Origin: Inquilinus sp039594555
Lineage (GTDB): Bacteria; Pseudomonadota; Alphaproteobacteria; DSM-16000; Inquilinaceae
Direction of reading: 5' to 3'
DNA length: 14,591 bases
NCBI RefSeq assembly: GCF_039594555.1
Contig: NZ_JBCNNF010000161.1
Span: 1-14,591 of the forward strand
Below, piece by piece: positions 1 through 6,989 of this stretch. The first letter of the stretch is position 1; each line of letters starts with the position of its first letter. The notes below the pieces were generated by a model. The model saw only the letters and a list, made by a program, of their open reading frames with translations, ran no database searches and had not been told where the DNA came from. The translations under genes and the position numbers were made by a program.

Positions 1-1098
1 GGCGCGCAAATTGCCCAGGAACACGAACACCACGATCGCGACCAGCACGAAGGCCTCGAGCAGGGTCTTGATCACCTCGCCGATCGTCTCGCTGACGAAG
101 ACGGTGGTGTCGTAGGTGATGCGATAATCGACCCCGGCGGGGAACCGCTCCTTCAGCCGCTCCATCTCCGCCCGCACGCCTTCGGCGGCGGCGACGGCGT
201 TGGAGCCGGGCGACTGATAGATGCCGATCACCGCGGCCGGGGCGCCGTTCAGCCGGGCGGTGGTGTCGTAGGACTGGCTGTTCAGCTCCAGCCGCGCCAC
301 GTCCTTCAGCCGCACCACCGACCCGTCCGGGTTGGCGCGCAGGATGATGTTCTCGAACTGCTTGACGTCGGTCAGCCGGCCCAGCGTCTGCAGCGTCACC
401 TGGATCTGCTGGTCGTCCGGCATCGGCTGGGCGCCCAGCCGGCCGACCGCGGCCTGCACGTTCTGGCTCTGCACCGCCGTGACGATGTCGTTCGGGGTCA
501 GGCCGAAGCTGGTCAGCTGGTCGGTGCTGTACCAGATCCGCATCGCGTAGTTCTGGGTGCCGAACAGCGACGCCTGGCCGACGCCGCGCACGCGGGCCAG
601 CGAATCGACGACGTTGATGATCGCGTAGTTGTTCAGGAACAGGTCGTCCTGGCTCTTGTCCGGCGAGTACAGGGTGACCAGCTGCAGGATCGCCGAGGAC
701 TGCTTCTTCACCGTCAGGCCCTGGGCCGTGACCTCGGGCGGCAGTTTCGGCTCGGCCAGCGCCACGCGGTTCTGGACGTTGACGGTGTTGATGTCCGGGT
801 CGGTGCCGACGGCGAAGCTGACGGTCAGCGAGTAGGAGCCGTCGCTGCCGCTGGTCGACGACATGTACAGCATGTTGTCGACGCCGTTGACCTGGGCCTC
901 GATGGGCTGGGCCACGGTCGATTCGACCACGGCCGCGCTGGCGCCGGGATAGGCGCCGCTGACCGAGACCTGCGGCGGCACGATGTCGGGGAACTGGGCG
1001 ATCGGGATGCTGCGGATCGCGATCAGCCCGGCCAGCGTGATGACGATGGCGATGACGATCGCGAAGCGGGGCCGATCGACGAAGATCGAGGACAGCAT
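1..1098 (-). CDS. RND multidrug efflux pump, inner-membrane permease (AcrB/HAE1 family), N-terminal part only
   Basis: This is the proton-driven inner-membrane pump of a tripartite efflux system that exports hydrophobic or amphiphilic compounds. Only the first 366 codons are present; a full family member has about 1040 residues. The translation opens MLSSIFVDRPRFA, followed by the first membrane helix (about residues 12-28). Next come the periplasmic porter subdomains, with family-typical stretches PDIVPPQVSVSGAYPGA, NGVDNMLYMSS and, later, YDTTVFV. The start of the second membrane segment (about 340-362) ends at the window edge. The reading frame is intact and not listed as a closed ORF because its stop lies outside. 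The ATG at 1098 is 4 bases after the adaptor stop, so the two genes are cotranscribed and probably translationally coupled. The family assignment is firm; the substrate cannot be read from the sequence, so no gene symbol is given. Confidence 0.95.
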   Translation of the reverse strand, partial: MLSSIFVDRPRFAIVIAIVITLAGLIAIRSIPIAQFPDIVPPQVSVSGAYPGASAAVVESTVAQPIEAQVNGVDNMLYMSSTSGSDGSYSLTVSFAVGTDPDINTVNVQNRVALAEPKLPPEVTAQGLTVKKQSSAILQLVTLYSPDKSQDDLFLNNYAIINVVDSLARVRGVGQASLFGTQNYAMRIWYSTDQLTSFGLTPNDIVTAVQSQNVQAAVGRLGAQPMPDDQQIQVTLQTLGRLTDVKQFENIILRANPDGSVVRLKDVARLELNSQSYDTTARLNGAPAAVIGIYQSPGSNAVAAAEGVRAEMERLKERFPAGVDYRITYDTTVFVSETIGEVIKTLLEAFVLVAIVVFVFLGNLRA

Positions 1099-1102
1099 GG
1101 GG

Positions 1103-2272
1103 TCAGTTCCCCGCCGGCTTGGCCGGCGTCGTCGCCTCGGCCGCCGCCGGCGCCGGGTTCACCTCCTGGCCCGGGCGGACCTTCTGCACGCCGTCGACGA
1201 TGACGACGTCGCCGTCATTCAGCCCCTGCTGCACCACCACGTCGGCGCCCTGGTTGGCGCCGGTGGTGATGTGCTTGGCGGCCGCCTTCTTGTCCTGGCC
1301 CACCACCAGCACGTAGTTGCCGGTCTGGTCGGTCAGGATCGCGCGCTGCGGGATCACCAGCGCCTCGACCGGGGTCTTCCGCTCCGCCGTCACCCGGGCG
1401 TACTGCCCGTCCGTCAGGATGCGCTTCGGGTTCGGGAACTGCGCCCGCACCAGCAGCGTGTCGGTGTTCTGGTCGACCTTGACGTCGGTGAAGTCGATCT
1501 TGCCGGTCTCGGGGTATTGCGAGCCGTTGGCCAGGGTCAGGTGCACCACCACGTCCTGCGGCTCGACCCGGCCGGACCCGCTGGCCTGCTGCACGTCCTG
1601 GATGAAGCGGTCGCTGACCGGGAAGGTGACGTAGATCGGGTCCTGGCTGACGATGGTGGCCAGGGCGCCGTTCGACGGCCCGACCAGCGCGCCGACGCTG
1701 AAGTTGGAGATGCCGACGCGGCCGTCGAACGGCGCCGCGATCTGGGTGTAGCCGAGATTGATCTGCGCCTGCTCCAGCGCCGCCTGGTTCTGCTGCACCG
1801 CCGCGTTGGCCGATTTCTCCGCCGCGATGCGGTCGTCCAGCGTCGCCTGCGAGACGTTCTGGTTCCGGATCAGGTCGCGGGCACGGTCGGCCTGCAGCTT
1901 GGCATTGTCGGCATTGGCCTGGGCGCTGGCCAGGTTGGCCTGGGCCTGGTCGACCGCGGCCTGATAGGTGTCCTTCTCGAGCACGAACAGCAGGTCGCCG
2001 GCCTTCACCTCCTGCCCCTCGGTGTAGGCCCGCTGCTTCAGGAAGCCTTCAACCCGGGCCACCAGATCGACCTTGTCGATCGCCTGGACCCGGCCGACGA
2101 AGGTCACGCCCTCGGCCACCGGCCGCTTGGCGGCGGTGACGACGCCGACAGCAGGCGGCGGCATCTGCGGCGCCTGGGCCTGCTTGTCGGAGGACTCGTT
2201 GCAGCCCGCGAGGAGGATGAGGCCAAGAGCGAGGGCGGGCCCGCGCCGCCGTGCTGTCCAGGATCCCGACAT
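1103..2272 (-). CDS. Efflux RND transporter periplasmic adaptor (membrane fusion protein), lipoprotein
   Basis: This periplasmic adaptor links the RND pump encoded just downstream to an outer-membrane channel. The chosen start gives 389 residues. A basic n-region (SWTARRRG) and hydrophobic stretch end in the lipobox LLAG-C near residue 24, so it is probably lipid-anchored. Then follow the first lipoyl half (VEGFLKQRAYTEGQEVKAGD), an Ala/Gln-rich coiled-coil hairpin (about residues 105-175), the second lipoyl half (YTQIAAPFDGRVGISNFSVG) and the beta-barrel and membrane-proximal domains. The C-terminus is an Ala/Pro-rich tail. An upstream in-frame ATG at 2350 would add 26 residues before the signal sequence and lacks a ribosome site, so I prefer the ATG at 2272, which has GGAGGAG about 11 bases before it. 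No regulator or outer-membrane channel gene is in the window. Confidence 0.94.
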   Translation of the reverse strand: MSGSWTARRRGPALALGLILLAGCNESSDKQAQAPQMPPPAVGVVTAAKRPVAEGVTFVGRVQAIDKVDLVARVEGFLKQRAYTEGQEVKAGDLLFVLEKDTYQAAVDQAQANLASAQANADNAKLQADRARDLIRNQNVSQATLDDRIAAEKSANAAVQQNQAALEQAQINLGYTQIAAPFDGRVGISNFSVGALVGPSNGALATIVSQDPIYVTFPVSDRFIQDVQQASGSGRVEPQDVVVHLTLANGSQYPETGKIDFTDVKVDQNTDTLLVRAQFPNPKRILTDGQYARVTAERKTPVEALVIPQRAILTDQTGNYVLVVGQDKKAAAKHITTGANQGADVVVQQGLNDGDVVIVDGVQKVRPGQEVNPAPAAAEATTPAKPAGN

Positions 2273-2283
2273 GATTGGCCTGT

Positions 2284-2290
2284 CTCCTCC
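2284..2290 (-). promoter_or_regulatory. Ribosome binding site that decides the adaptor start
   Basis: On the minus strand this reads GGAGGAG, 11 bases before the ATG at 2272. It is much stronger than anything before the alternative ATG at 2350 and places the lipoprotein signal right at the N-terminus. Confidence 0.7.
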
Positions 2291-2423
2291 GGCTCTGATC
2301 AAGGGGGCATCTGTGCAGTCTTCCGCGCGGCTCGCGCTGACTGGCTTCACGGTATCATTCTTTTGTTATTGAGAAAGCATCTTGCAGATATTTCGCGTCC
2401 GGAACCACGGGGCCGACCACGGG

Positions 2424-2452
2424 TTGACAGACCAAGTGGGCAGAACAAGCAA
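2424..2452 (+). promoter_or_regulatory. Weak candidate promoter for the exported proline-rich protein
   Basis: A perfect TTGACA lies at 2424-2429. Seventeen bases later, at 2447-2452, is AAGCAA, a poor -10 box. Transcription would begin almost at the ribosome site (2461). The -35 match is real, but the -10 is weak, so this is only a candidate. The 200-base divergent gap 2273-2472 also has an AT-rich patch (about 2352-2395) that could hold the adaptor promoter; I see no clear box pair there. Confidence 0.22.
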
Positions 2453-2460
2453 TGGAGATC

Positions 2461-2466
2461 GGGAGG
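2461..2466 (+). promoter_or_regulatory. Ribosome binding site deciding the start at 2473
   Basis: GGGAGG is followed 6 bases later by the ATG at 2473. An in-frame ATG at 2452 would add seven residues, overlap this site and lengthen the signal peptide for no reason, so it was not used. Confidence 0.65.
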
Positions 2467-2472
2467 CCTTTG

Positions 2473-3087
2473 ATGACGATCCGGCCGATTCTCATCGCGC
2501 TCGCCGTCCTGGCAATGACGGCGGCGGCCCAGGCGCAATTGCTGGATGCGGTGCCGAACCCTCGGGCCCCGTCGACCCCGACCCCGTCGCAGCCGCTGGT
2601 CGCGCCGGGCCTGCCCTCGCGCCCGTCCCAGCCGCTGATGGTTCCCGCGCCCGCAACCAATCCTGCCGCCCCCACGGCATCCTCCGCCCCGCCCGTACAG
2701 GATCCCGGCCGCACCGTCCGGCTGGAGCAGCAGCAGGCGCATCCGAGCGGCGTGGCGATGACGCTGAGCAGCATCACCTATCGCGCCGACAGCGTCATCG
2801 TCGCGGCCACCATCACCAACCTGTCCGACCGCGCCGTCTCGCTCAATCATGGCGGCAGTCTGGTCCTGGTGGATGACCGGGGCCGCAGCCATCCCTTCGT
2901 GCCGCCAGCGGACAACCCGGAAGTGCAGATCGGCCCCCGCTCACGGGTCACCGCCAGCTTCGTCTTCGTCGGTCCGATCGACGGCGATGCGCGCACGGTG
3001 CAGCTCTCGACCAACGGCTCCTCGGGCAGCCGCAGCGACCGGCTGACCTCGGCGCCGGCGTTCCTGTTCCGGATGCCGGTGTCCTGA
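2473..3087 (+). CDS. Exported proline-rich protein of unknown function
   Basis: The 204-residue product is not recognised as a named family. Residues 1-22 form a clear Sec signal peptide (MTIRPILIALAVLAMTAAAQA), probably cleaved before QLLDAV. Residues about 28-78 are a low-complexity Pro/Ser/Thr/Ala linker with the repeated sense PSQPL. Residues about 80-180 look like one beta-sandwich domain: alternating hydrophobic strands such as VAMTLSSITYRADSVIVAAT, then LSDRAVSLNHGGSLVLVDDRG, then a final strand pair before a Gly/Ser-rich loop (182-189). This resembles the Ig-like folds found in many small periplasmic proteins (DUF4352-like), which is inference from pattern only. It has no cysteine and no membrane anchor, so it is probably soluble in the periplasm or secreted. 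It is divergent from the efflux operon and converges on the DsrE gene with a 4-base gap, so it is probably a single-gene unit. Confidence 0.85.
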   Translation: MTIRPILIALAVLAMTAAAQAQLLDAVPNPRAPSTPTPSQPLVAPGLPSRPSQPLMVPAPATNPAAPTASSAPPVQDPGRTVRLEQQQAHPSGVAMTLSSITYRADSVIVAATITNLSDRAVSLNHGGSLVLVDDRGRSHPFVPPADNPEVQIGPRSRVTASFVFVGPIDGDARTVQLSTNGSSGSRSDRLTSAPAFLFRMPVS

Positions 3088-3091
3088 GCGA

Positions 3092-3490
3092 TCAGATGAA
3101 CAGTAACTGGCCGTCGCGCGGCGATTCGGCCAGCAGGGTGACGACGCCGGCGATCTCGGCCGGCACGACCAGGTCGGCGGCGGCGAGGCCCAGGGCGCGC
3201 AGCCCCATCTCGCAGGCGATGAAGCGCACGCCCAGCGCCTGGCAGGCCTCCAGCAGCTCGGCGAAGGTCGCCACCCGGCGGGCGGCAAAGCCCGCCTCCT
3301 GCGCCTCGGCATCGCCGTCCAGCCGGCGCCAGCCCTCGGGCAGCAGCGCCCGCAGGGCCTGGCCGGTGAAGAACAGCGTCGCCCGGCGGTTGGTGGCGGC
3401 GGCGGCGCTGGCCAGGACCAGCGCGTAATGCACCCGGTCGAAGCGGCCGTCGAACACCACGATCGACAGCGCGCCGACGCCCTCAGCCAT
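3092..3490 (-). CDS. DsrE-family protein (sulfur-relay-like)
   Basis: This 132-residue cytoplasmic protein has the DsrE/DsrF/TusD-like fold pattern. An initial strand (ALSIVVFDGRFDRV) leads into a helix of the type HYALVLASAAAA. A second strand, ATLFFTGQALRALL, follows, then a helix containing C83. Next comes the family-typical segment VRFIACEMGLRALGL with C93 at the position where active DsrE/TusD proteins carry a persulfide-bearing cysteine. Related proteins carry sulfane sulfur between partners; whether this one does is inferred. Its ATG overlaps the end of the upstream ThiF/MoeB-like gene by 8 bases, so translation is coupled. This suggests the two act on the same sulfur-transfer step, with C93 as a possible sulfur acceptor. 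No TusB/C or DsrC homologue is visible here. Family confidence is good; the biochemical role is open. Confidence 0.85.
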   Translation of the reverse strand: MAEGVGALSIVVFDGRFDRVHYALVLASAAAATNRRATLFFTGQALRALLPEGWRRLDGDAEAQEAGFAARRVATFAELLEACQALGVRFIACEMGLRALGLAAADLVVPAEIAGVVTLLAESPRDGQLLFI

Positions 3491-4277
3491 GGTGATGCGA
3501 CAGGTCGGTCATCGTCGGGTGGTCGCCGCACAGCGGGCAGTCCGGGTCCCGCGGCAGGGCGATCTCGCGCAGCCGCGCCTCCAGCGCGTCGTACAGCAGC
3601 AGTCGGCCGGACAGGCCTTCGCCGATCCCGAGGATCTCCTTGATCGTCTCGATCGCCTGCATCGATCCCAGCACGCCGGGCAGGGCGCCAAACACCCCGG
3701 CCTCGGAGCAGCTGGGCACCGTACCGGGGTCGGGCGGCGCCGGGAACAGGCAACGATAGCAGGGGTGCGGCGCGCCGAGATGCGCCTTGAAGGTGGACAG
3801 CTGCGCCTCGAAGCGCAGCATCGCGGCGGAGACCAGCGGCCGCCCGGCCAGGAAGCAGGCGTCGTTCAGCAGATAGCGGGTGGCGAAGTTGTCGCTGCCG
3901 TCGACCACGATGTCGAAGGCGGCGATCCGCTCCGGCGCCGCGGCGGCGGTCAGCCGCTCGGCGAAACGCTCGACCTTCACCTCCGGGTTCAGCGCCTGCA
4001 GCCGGAGGATGGCGCTGTCGACCTTCAGCTGGCCCAGCGTGGTGGTGTCGTGCACCACCTGGCGCTGCAGGTTGGACAGCTCGACCAGGTCGTCGTCATA
4101 GAGGCCGATGGTGCCGATCCCGGCGGCGGCGAGATAGAGCAGCAGGGGCGAGCCGAGGCCGCCGGCGCCGATCACCAGCACGCGGGCGGCCAGCAGCTTT
4201 TCCTGACCCTTGCCGCCGACCTCGGGCAGCAGGATGTGGCGCGCATAGCGCTTGATCTGGGCGTCGGTGAAGCTCAT
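3483..4277 (-). CDS. moeB: ThiF/MoeB/HesA-type E1-like adenylyltransferase
   Basis: Members of this family adenylate the C-terminal glycine of a small ubiquitin-like sulfur carrier (MoaD for molybdopterin, ThiS for thiamine). The 264-residue length fits MoeB/ThiF (about 250). Seen in the sequence: the N-terminal RYARHILLPEVG motif; the nucleotide loop GAGGLGSP (37-44); the acidic DDD at 61-63; R72 in NLQRQ; D126 in VVDGSDNFATRYLLND; a zinc site formed by C173/C176 (CYRC) and C247/C250 (CPLC); and C190 in PSCSEAGVFG, the position of the sulfur-handling cysteine in ThiF and some MoeB proteins. The protein ends in LSHHHG. The symbol moeB is the usual annotation for such proteins, but no MoaD or ThiS gene is nearby, so ThiF or a general carrier-activating role is equally possible. 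The ATG at 4277 has only a distant GGAGGG (13 bases). Confidence 0.85.
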   Translation of the reverse strand: MSFTDAQIKRYARHILLPEVGGKGQEKLLAARVLVIGAGGLGSPLLLYLAAAGIGTIGLYDDDLVELSNLQRQVVHDTTTLGQLKVDSAILRLQALNPEVKVERFAERLTAAAAPERIAAFDIVVDGSDNFATRYLLNDACFLAGRPLVSAAMLRFEAQLSTFKAHLGAPHPCYRCLFPAPPDPGTVPSCSEAGVFGALPGVLGSMQAIETIKEILGIGEGLSGRLLLYDALEARLREIALPRDPDCPLCGDHPTMTDLSHHHG

Positions 4278-4389
4278 GGCCGGAGCATAGCCCTCCGTCC
4301 TGGGGGAAGGAACAGCCCTAGCATGCCGGGCCGCTTCGCTGCGCTGCGACGTGTCGCCCGGCTGGGGCCTTATGGCACGTCATCCGGCC

Positions 4390-4419
4390 GTGAAATTCCC
4401 CGCTGTTCTGTGGCATATT
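4390..4419 (+). promoter_or_regulatory. Weak candidate promoter for cydAB
   Basis: GTGAAA (4390-4395) and CATATT (4414-4419) are separated by 18 bases, each matching 4 of 6 consensus positions. They lie about 60 bases before the cydA ATG, in the 201-base divergent gap with the MoeB-like gene. I see no FNR-type TTGAT-N4-ATCAA box in that gap. The same gap has a 7-bp inverted repeat, GCCGGGC at 4325-4331 and GCCCGGC at 4356-4362, of unknown use. Confidence 0.22.
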
Positions 4420-4478
4420 CTTTCCGAGCCAAGAAATAAGGCGGCCGCGGCCAGGCGGTTTGCCGAAGGAGAATTGTC

Positions 4479-5870
4479 ATGGATCTCGATCCAGTCCTCC
4501 TGTCCCGGTTCCAATTCGCCTTCGTCGTCTCCTTCCACTTTCTGTTCCCGGCCTTCACGATCGGCATCGCCAGCTGGCTGGCGGTGCTGGAAGGGCTGTA
4601 TCTGAAGACCGGGCGGGCGGAATACCGGACGCTCTACAAGTTCTGGATCAAGATCTTCGCCGTCTCCTTCGGCGTCGGCGTGGTCACCGGCATCGTCATG
4701 ACCTACCAGTTCGGCACGAACTGGGCCGGCCTGACCCGGGCCGGCGGCAGCATCCTCGGGCCGCTGCTCGGCTACGAGGTGGTGACGGCCTTCTTCCTCG
4801 AGGCCGGCTTCCTCGGCATCATGCTGTTCGGCTGGGACAAGGTGCCGAGGATCGTCCATTTCGGGGCCACCGCCGCGGTGGCGGTCGGCACCGCGATCTC
4901 CGCCTTCTGGATCCTGTCGGCCAACTCCTTCCTGCACACCCCGGCGGGCTACGAGGTGGCGAATGGCGCCCTGGTCCCGTCCGACTGGCTGCAGATCGTG
5001 TTCAGCCCGTCCTTTCCGGTGCGCTTCGCGCATACAGTGGTGGCCGCCTACCTGACCACCGCCTTCGTCATCGCCGGCGTCTCGGCCTGGTACCTGCTGC
5101 GCGGCCGCAGCGTGCTGGAATCGCGCCAGGCCTTCTCGATGGGGCTGTGGCTGATTGCCGTTCTGGCGCCGGTGCAGATCTTCATCGGCGACCAGGCGGG
5201 GCTGGAGGTGCGCGCCAACCAGCCGGCCAAGCTGGCGGCGATCGAGGCGCATTGGGAGACCAGCGGCGACGTGCCGCTGATCCTGTTCGCCTGGCCCGAC
5301 CAGGGCGGCGAGAAGAACGACTTCGTGCTCGAGGTCCCGCATCTCGGCTCGCTGATCCTGACCCATAGCTGGGACGGGGTGGTGCGGGGGCTGAAGGAGT
5401 TCCCGGTGCAGGACCGGCCGCCGGTCGCCATCGTGTTCTGGACCTTCCGCATCATGGTCGGCCTCGGCTTCCTGATGCTCGGCGCCGCGCTGCTGGGCCT
5501 GTGGCTGCGGGCGGTGGGGCGGCTTTATGACAGCCGCTGGTTCCAGCGCTTCATGGTGCTGATGCTGCCCTCCGGCTTCGTCGCCGTAATCGCCGGCTGG
5601 TTCACCACCGAAATCGGCCGCCAGCCCTGGGTGGTCAACGGCATCCTGCGCACGGCCGATGCGCTGTCGCCGGTCGGCGCCGGCAGCGTGCTGCTGTCGC
5701 TGGTGTTGTACGTCGCGGTCTACGCGATCCTGCTCGGCTCAGCAGTCTACTACATCGTCAAGCTGGTGCGGGTCGGGCCGGAAGCCCCCGAAGCCGATCG
5801 CGAGGAGACCTTCAAGACCCCGGCGCGGCCGTTCTCGCTGCCCGACGCCTCCTTCGAATCCCGGGAGTGA
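4479..5870 (+). CDS. cydA: Cytochrome bd-type quinol oxidase subunit I, short Q-loop (CIO-type)
   Basis: This subunit oxidises ubiquinol and carries the haems of the bd terminal oxidase that reduces O2 to water in the inner membrane. The 463-residue protein shows the full set of expected ligands: H20 (high-spin haem), H185 and M326 (in FRIMVGLGF) for the low-spin haem, and the acidic pair E100/E108 in GYEVVTAFFLEAGFLG. The quinol loop keeps the GDQAGLEV and KLAAIEAHWE signatures (K251, E256), and the C-terminal WFTTEIGRQPW motif is intact. The loop between about residue 240 and M326 lacks the roughly 60-residue insert of the E. coli long form (522 residues). This places the protein in the short-loop group that includes cyanide-insensitive oxidases (CioA). 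GAAGGAGAA lies about 6 bases before the ATG. cydB follows after 4 bases. Confidence 0.97.
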   Translation: MDLDPVLLSRFQFAFVVSFHFLFPAFTIGIASWLAVLEGLYLKTGRAEYRTLYKFWIKIFAVSFGVGVVTGIVMTYQFGTNWAGLTRAGGSILGPLLGYEVVTAFFLEAGFLGIMLFGWDKVPRIVHFGATAAVAVGTAISAFWILSANSFLHTPAGYEVANGALVPSDWLQIVFSPSFPVRFAHTVVAAYLTTAFVIAGVSAWYLLRGRSVLESRQAFSMGLWLIAVLAPVQIFIGDQAGLEVRANQPAKLAAIEAHWETSGDVPLILFAWPDQGGEKNDFVLEVPHLGSLILTHSWDGVVRGLKEFPVQDRPPVAIVFWTFRIMVGLGFLMLGAALLGLWLRAVGRLYDSRWFQRFMVLMLPSGFVAVIAGWFTTEIGRQPWVVNGILRTADALSPVGAGSVLLSLVLYVAVYAILLGSAVYYIVKLVRVGPEAPEADREETFKTPARPFSLPDASFESRE

Positions 5871-5874
5871 TGCC

Positions 5875-6903
5875 ATGACGCCGGATGTCTGGACGATTCC
5901 GACCGTCCTGCCCCTGATCTGGGCCGCGATCGCCGCCGTCGGGGTGTTCATGTACGTGCTGATGGACGGGTTCGACCTCGGTGTCGGGATCCTGTTCCCC
6001 TGGGCCCGGACGGAGGAGGACCGCGACCTGATGATGAACTCGGTCGCGCCGATCTGGGACGGCAACGAGACCTGGCTGGTGCTGGGCGGCGTCGTCCTGC
6101 TGGCGGTGTTCCCGGTCGCTTTCTCGATTATCGTGCCGGCGCTGTACCTGCCGATCACCTTCATGGTGATGGGGCTGATCTTCCGCGGCGTCGCCTTCGA
6201 ATTCCGGTTCAAGGCCCACACCAGCAAGTGGCTGTGGACCGTGGCCTTCGCCGGCGGCAGCCTGCTGGCCACCTTCTTCCAGGGCGTGGTGCTGGGCACC
6301 TTCGTCCAGGGCTTCCCGGTGACCGACGGCCACTTCACCGGCGGGGCGTTCCACTGGATCTCGCCCTTCAGCCTGATGACCGGCGTGGCCCTGGTGTTGG
6401 GCTACGGGCTGCTCGGCGCCGCCTGGCTGGTGATGAAGACCGAAGGCACGCTGCAGGGCTGGGCCCGCGACGCCACCCTCCGGCTGCTGCTCGGCGTGCT
6501 GTTCTTCATGGCAGTGGTCAGCCTGTGGGTGCCGTTCCTCGACCGGTCGATCGCCGATCGCTGGTTCACCTGGCCGAACACGCTGTGGTTCGCGCCGGTG
6601 CCGATCCTGGTGGTGCTGTTCGCCTGGCGGCTGTGGCTGTCGCTGCAGCGCGGCTCGGACTACGGGCCGTTCCTCTACACCATGGCGCTGTTCGTGCTGG
6701 GCTACACCGGCCTGGCGATCAGCCTGTGGCCCCATGTGGTGCCGCCCGACCTGACCATCTGGGACGTCGCCGCCCCGGCCTCGTCGCAGCTGTTCCTGCT
6801 GATCGGCGTCGCCTTCCTGATCCCGCTGATCCTGGTCTACACCACCTATGCCTATTGGGTGTTCCGCGGGAAGGTCAGGTCCGGCGAAGGCTACGACCAC
6901 TGA
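5875..6903 (+). CDS. cydB: Cytochrome bd-type quinol oxidase subunit II
   Basis: This is the membrane partner of CydA; it stabilises the haem-bearing subunit. The product has 342 residues, normal for the short-form subunit II. Diagnostic stretches are MDGFDLGVGILFPWAR (about residues 30-45) and SVAPIWDGNETWLVLGG (56-72), followed by a run of hydrophobic helices. It ends in a short charged tail (FRGKVRSGEGYDH). The ATG at 5875 is 4 bases after the cydA stop, and GGGAG at the end of cydA serves as its ribosome site. A longer in-frame opening back to 5659 is only overlap with cydA. No small CydX-like ORF lies in the 86 bases downstream, and no cydDC assembly genes are in the window. Confidence 0.97.
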   Translation: MTPDVWTIPTVLPLIWAAIAAVGVFMYVLMDGFDLGVGILFPWARTEEDRDLMMNSVAPIWDGNETWLVLGGVVLLAVFPVAFSIIVPALYLPITFMVMGLIFRGVAFEFRFKAHTSKWLWTVAFAGGSLLATFFQGVVLGTFVQGFPVTDGHFTGGAFHWISPFSLMTGVALVLGYGLLGAAWLVMKTEGTLQGWARDATLRLLLGVLFFMAVVSLWVPFLDRSIADRWFTWPNTLWFAPVPILVVLFAWRLWLSLQRGSDYGPFLYTMALFVLGYTGLAISLWPHVVPPDLTIWDVAAPASSQLFLLIGVAFLIPLILVYTTYAYWVFRGKVRSGEGYDH

Positions 6904-6921
6904 GGGGCGGTCTCCACGCCG

Positions 6922-6943
6922 TCGTTGCGGAATTCCGGAACGA
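6922..6943. promoter_or_regulatory. 22-bp near-perfect palindrome, candidate operator
   Basis: The sequence TCGTTGCGGAATTCCGGAAC plus GA is an inverted repeat with no spacer: 10 of 11 pairs match, the only mismatch being G6927-G6938. It sits 18 bases after the cydB stop and 47 bases before the PLP-enzyme ATG. A spacer-free dyad of this length suits a dimeric regulator. As RNA it could fold into a hairpin, but no T-run follows, so a terminator is less likely. A small second hairpin, CGGAG-TAGT-CTCCG, follows at 6946-6959. Confidence 0.45.
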
Positions 6944-6989
6944 TCCGGAGTAGTCTCCGCGCCAACGCCGCCTTTCCAGGAGAATCGTC

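Noticed and set aside
2273..2350. Longer adaptor protein from the ATG at 2350
   Set aside because: It would place 26 residues before the lipoprotein signal and has no ribosome site, unlike the ATG at 2272.
983..2473. Long plus-strand ORF of 496 codons opposite the adaptor gene
   Set aside because: It is antisense to a complete membrane-fusion protein, is rich in Arg/Leu/Gly/His low-complexity text and matches no family. Such shadows are expected at this GC content.
4278..4362. Riboswitch-like structured leader before the MoeB-like gene
   Set aside because: Only one 7-bp inverted repeat is visible; the conserved core of a molybdenum-cofactor or TPP riboswitch is not recognisable.
3489..4439. 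Plus-strand ORF of 316 codons opposite the MoeB-like gene
   Set aside because: The minus-strand frame holds every E1-like motif; the plus frame shows none and is Gln/Arg/Gly-rich shadow sequence.
5812..6900. Minus-strand ORF of 362 codons opposite cydB
   Set aside because: cydB has its diagnostic motifs and tight spacing to cydA; the opposite frame is His/Gln/Glu-rich shadow text.
6904..6989. A small cydX-like gene after cydB
   Set aside because: The 86-base gap has no ORF with a ribosome site and one hydrophobic helix; it is filled by the palindrome and a small hairpin.
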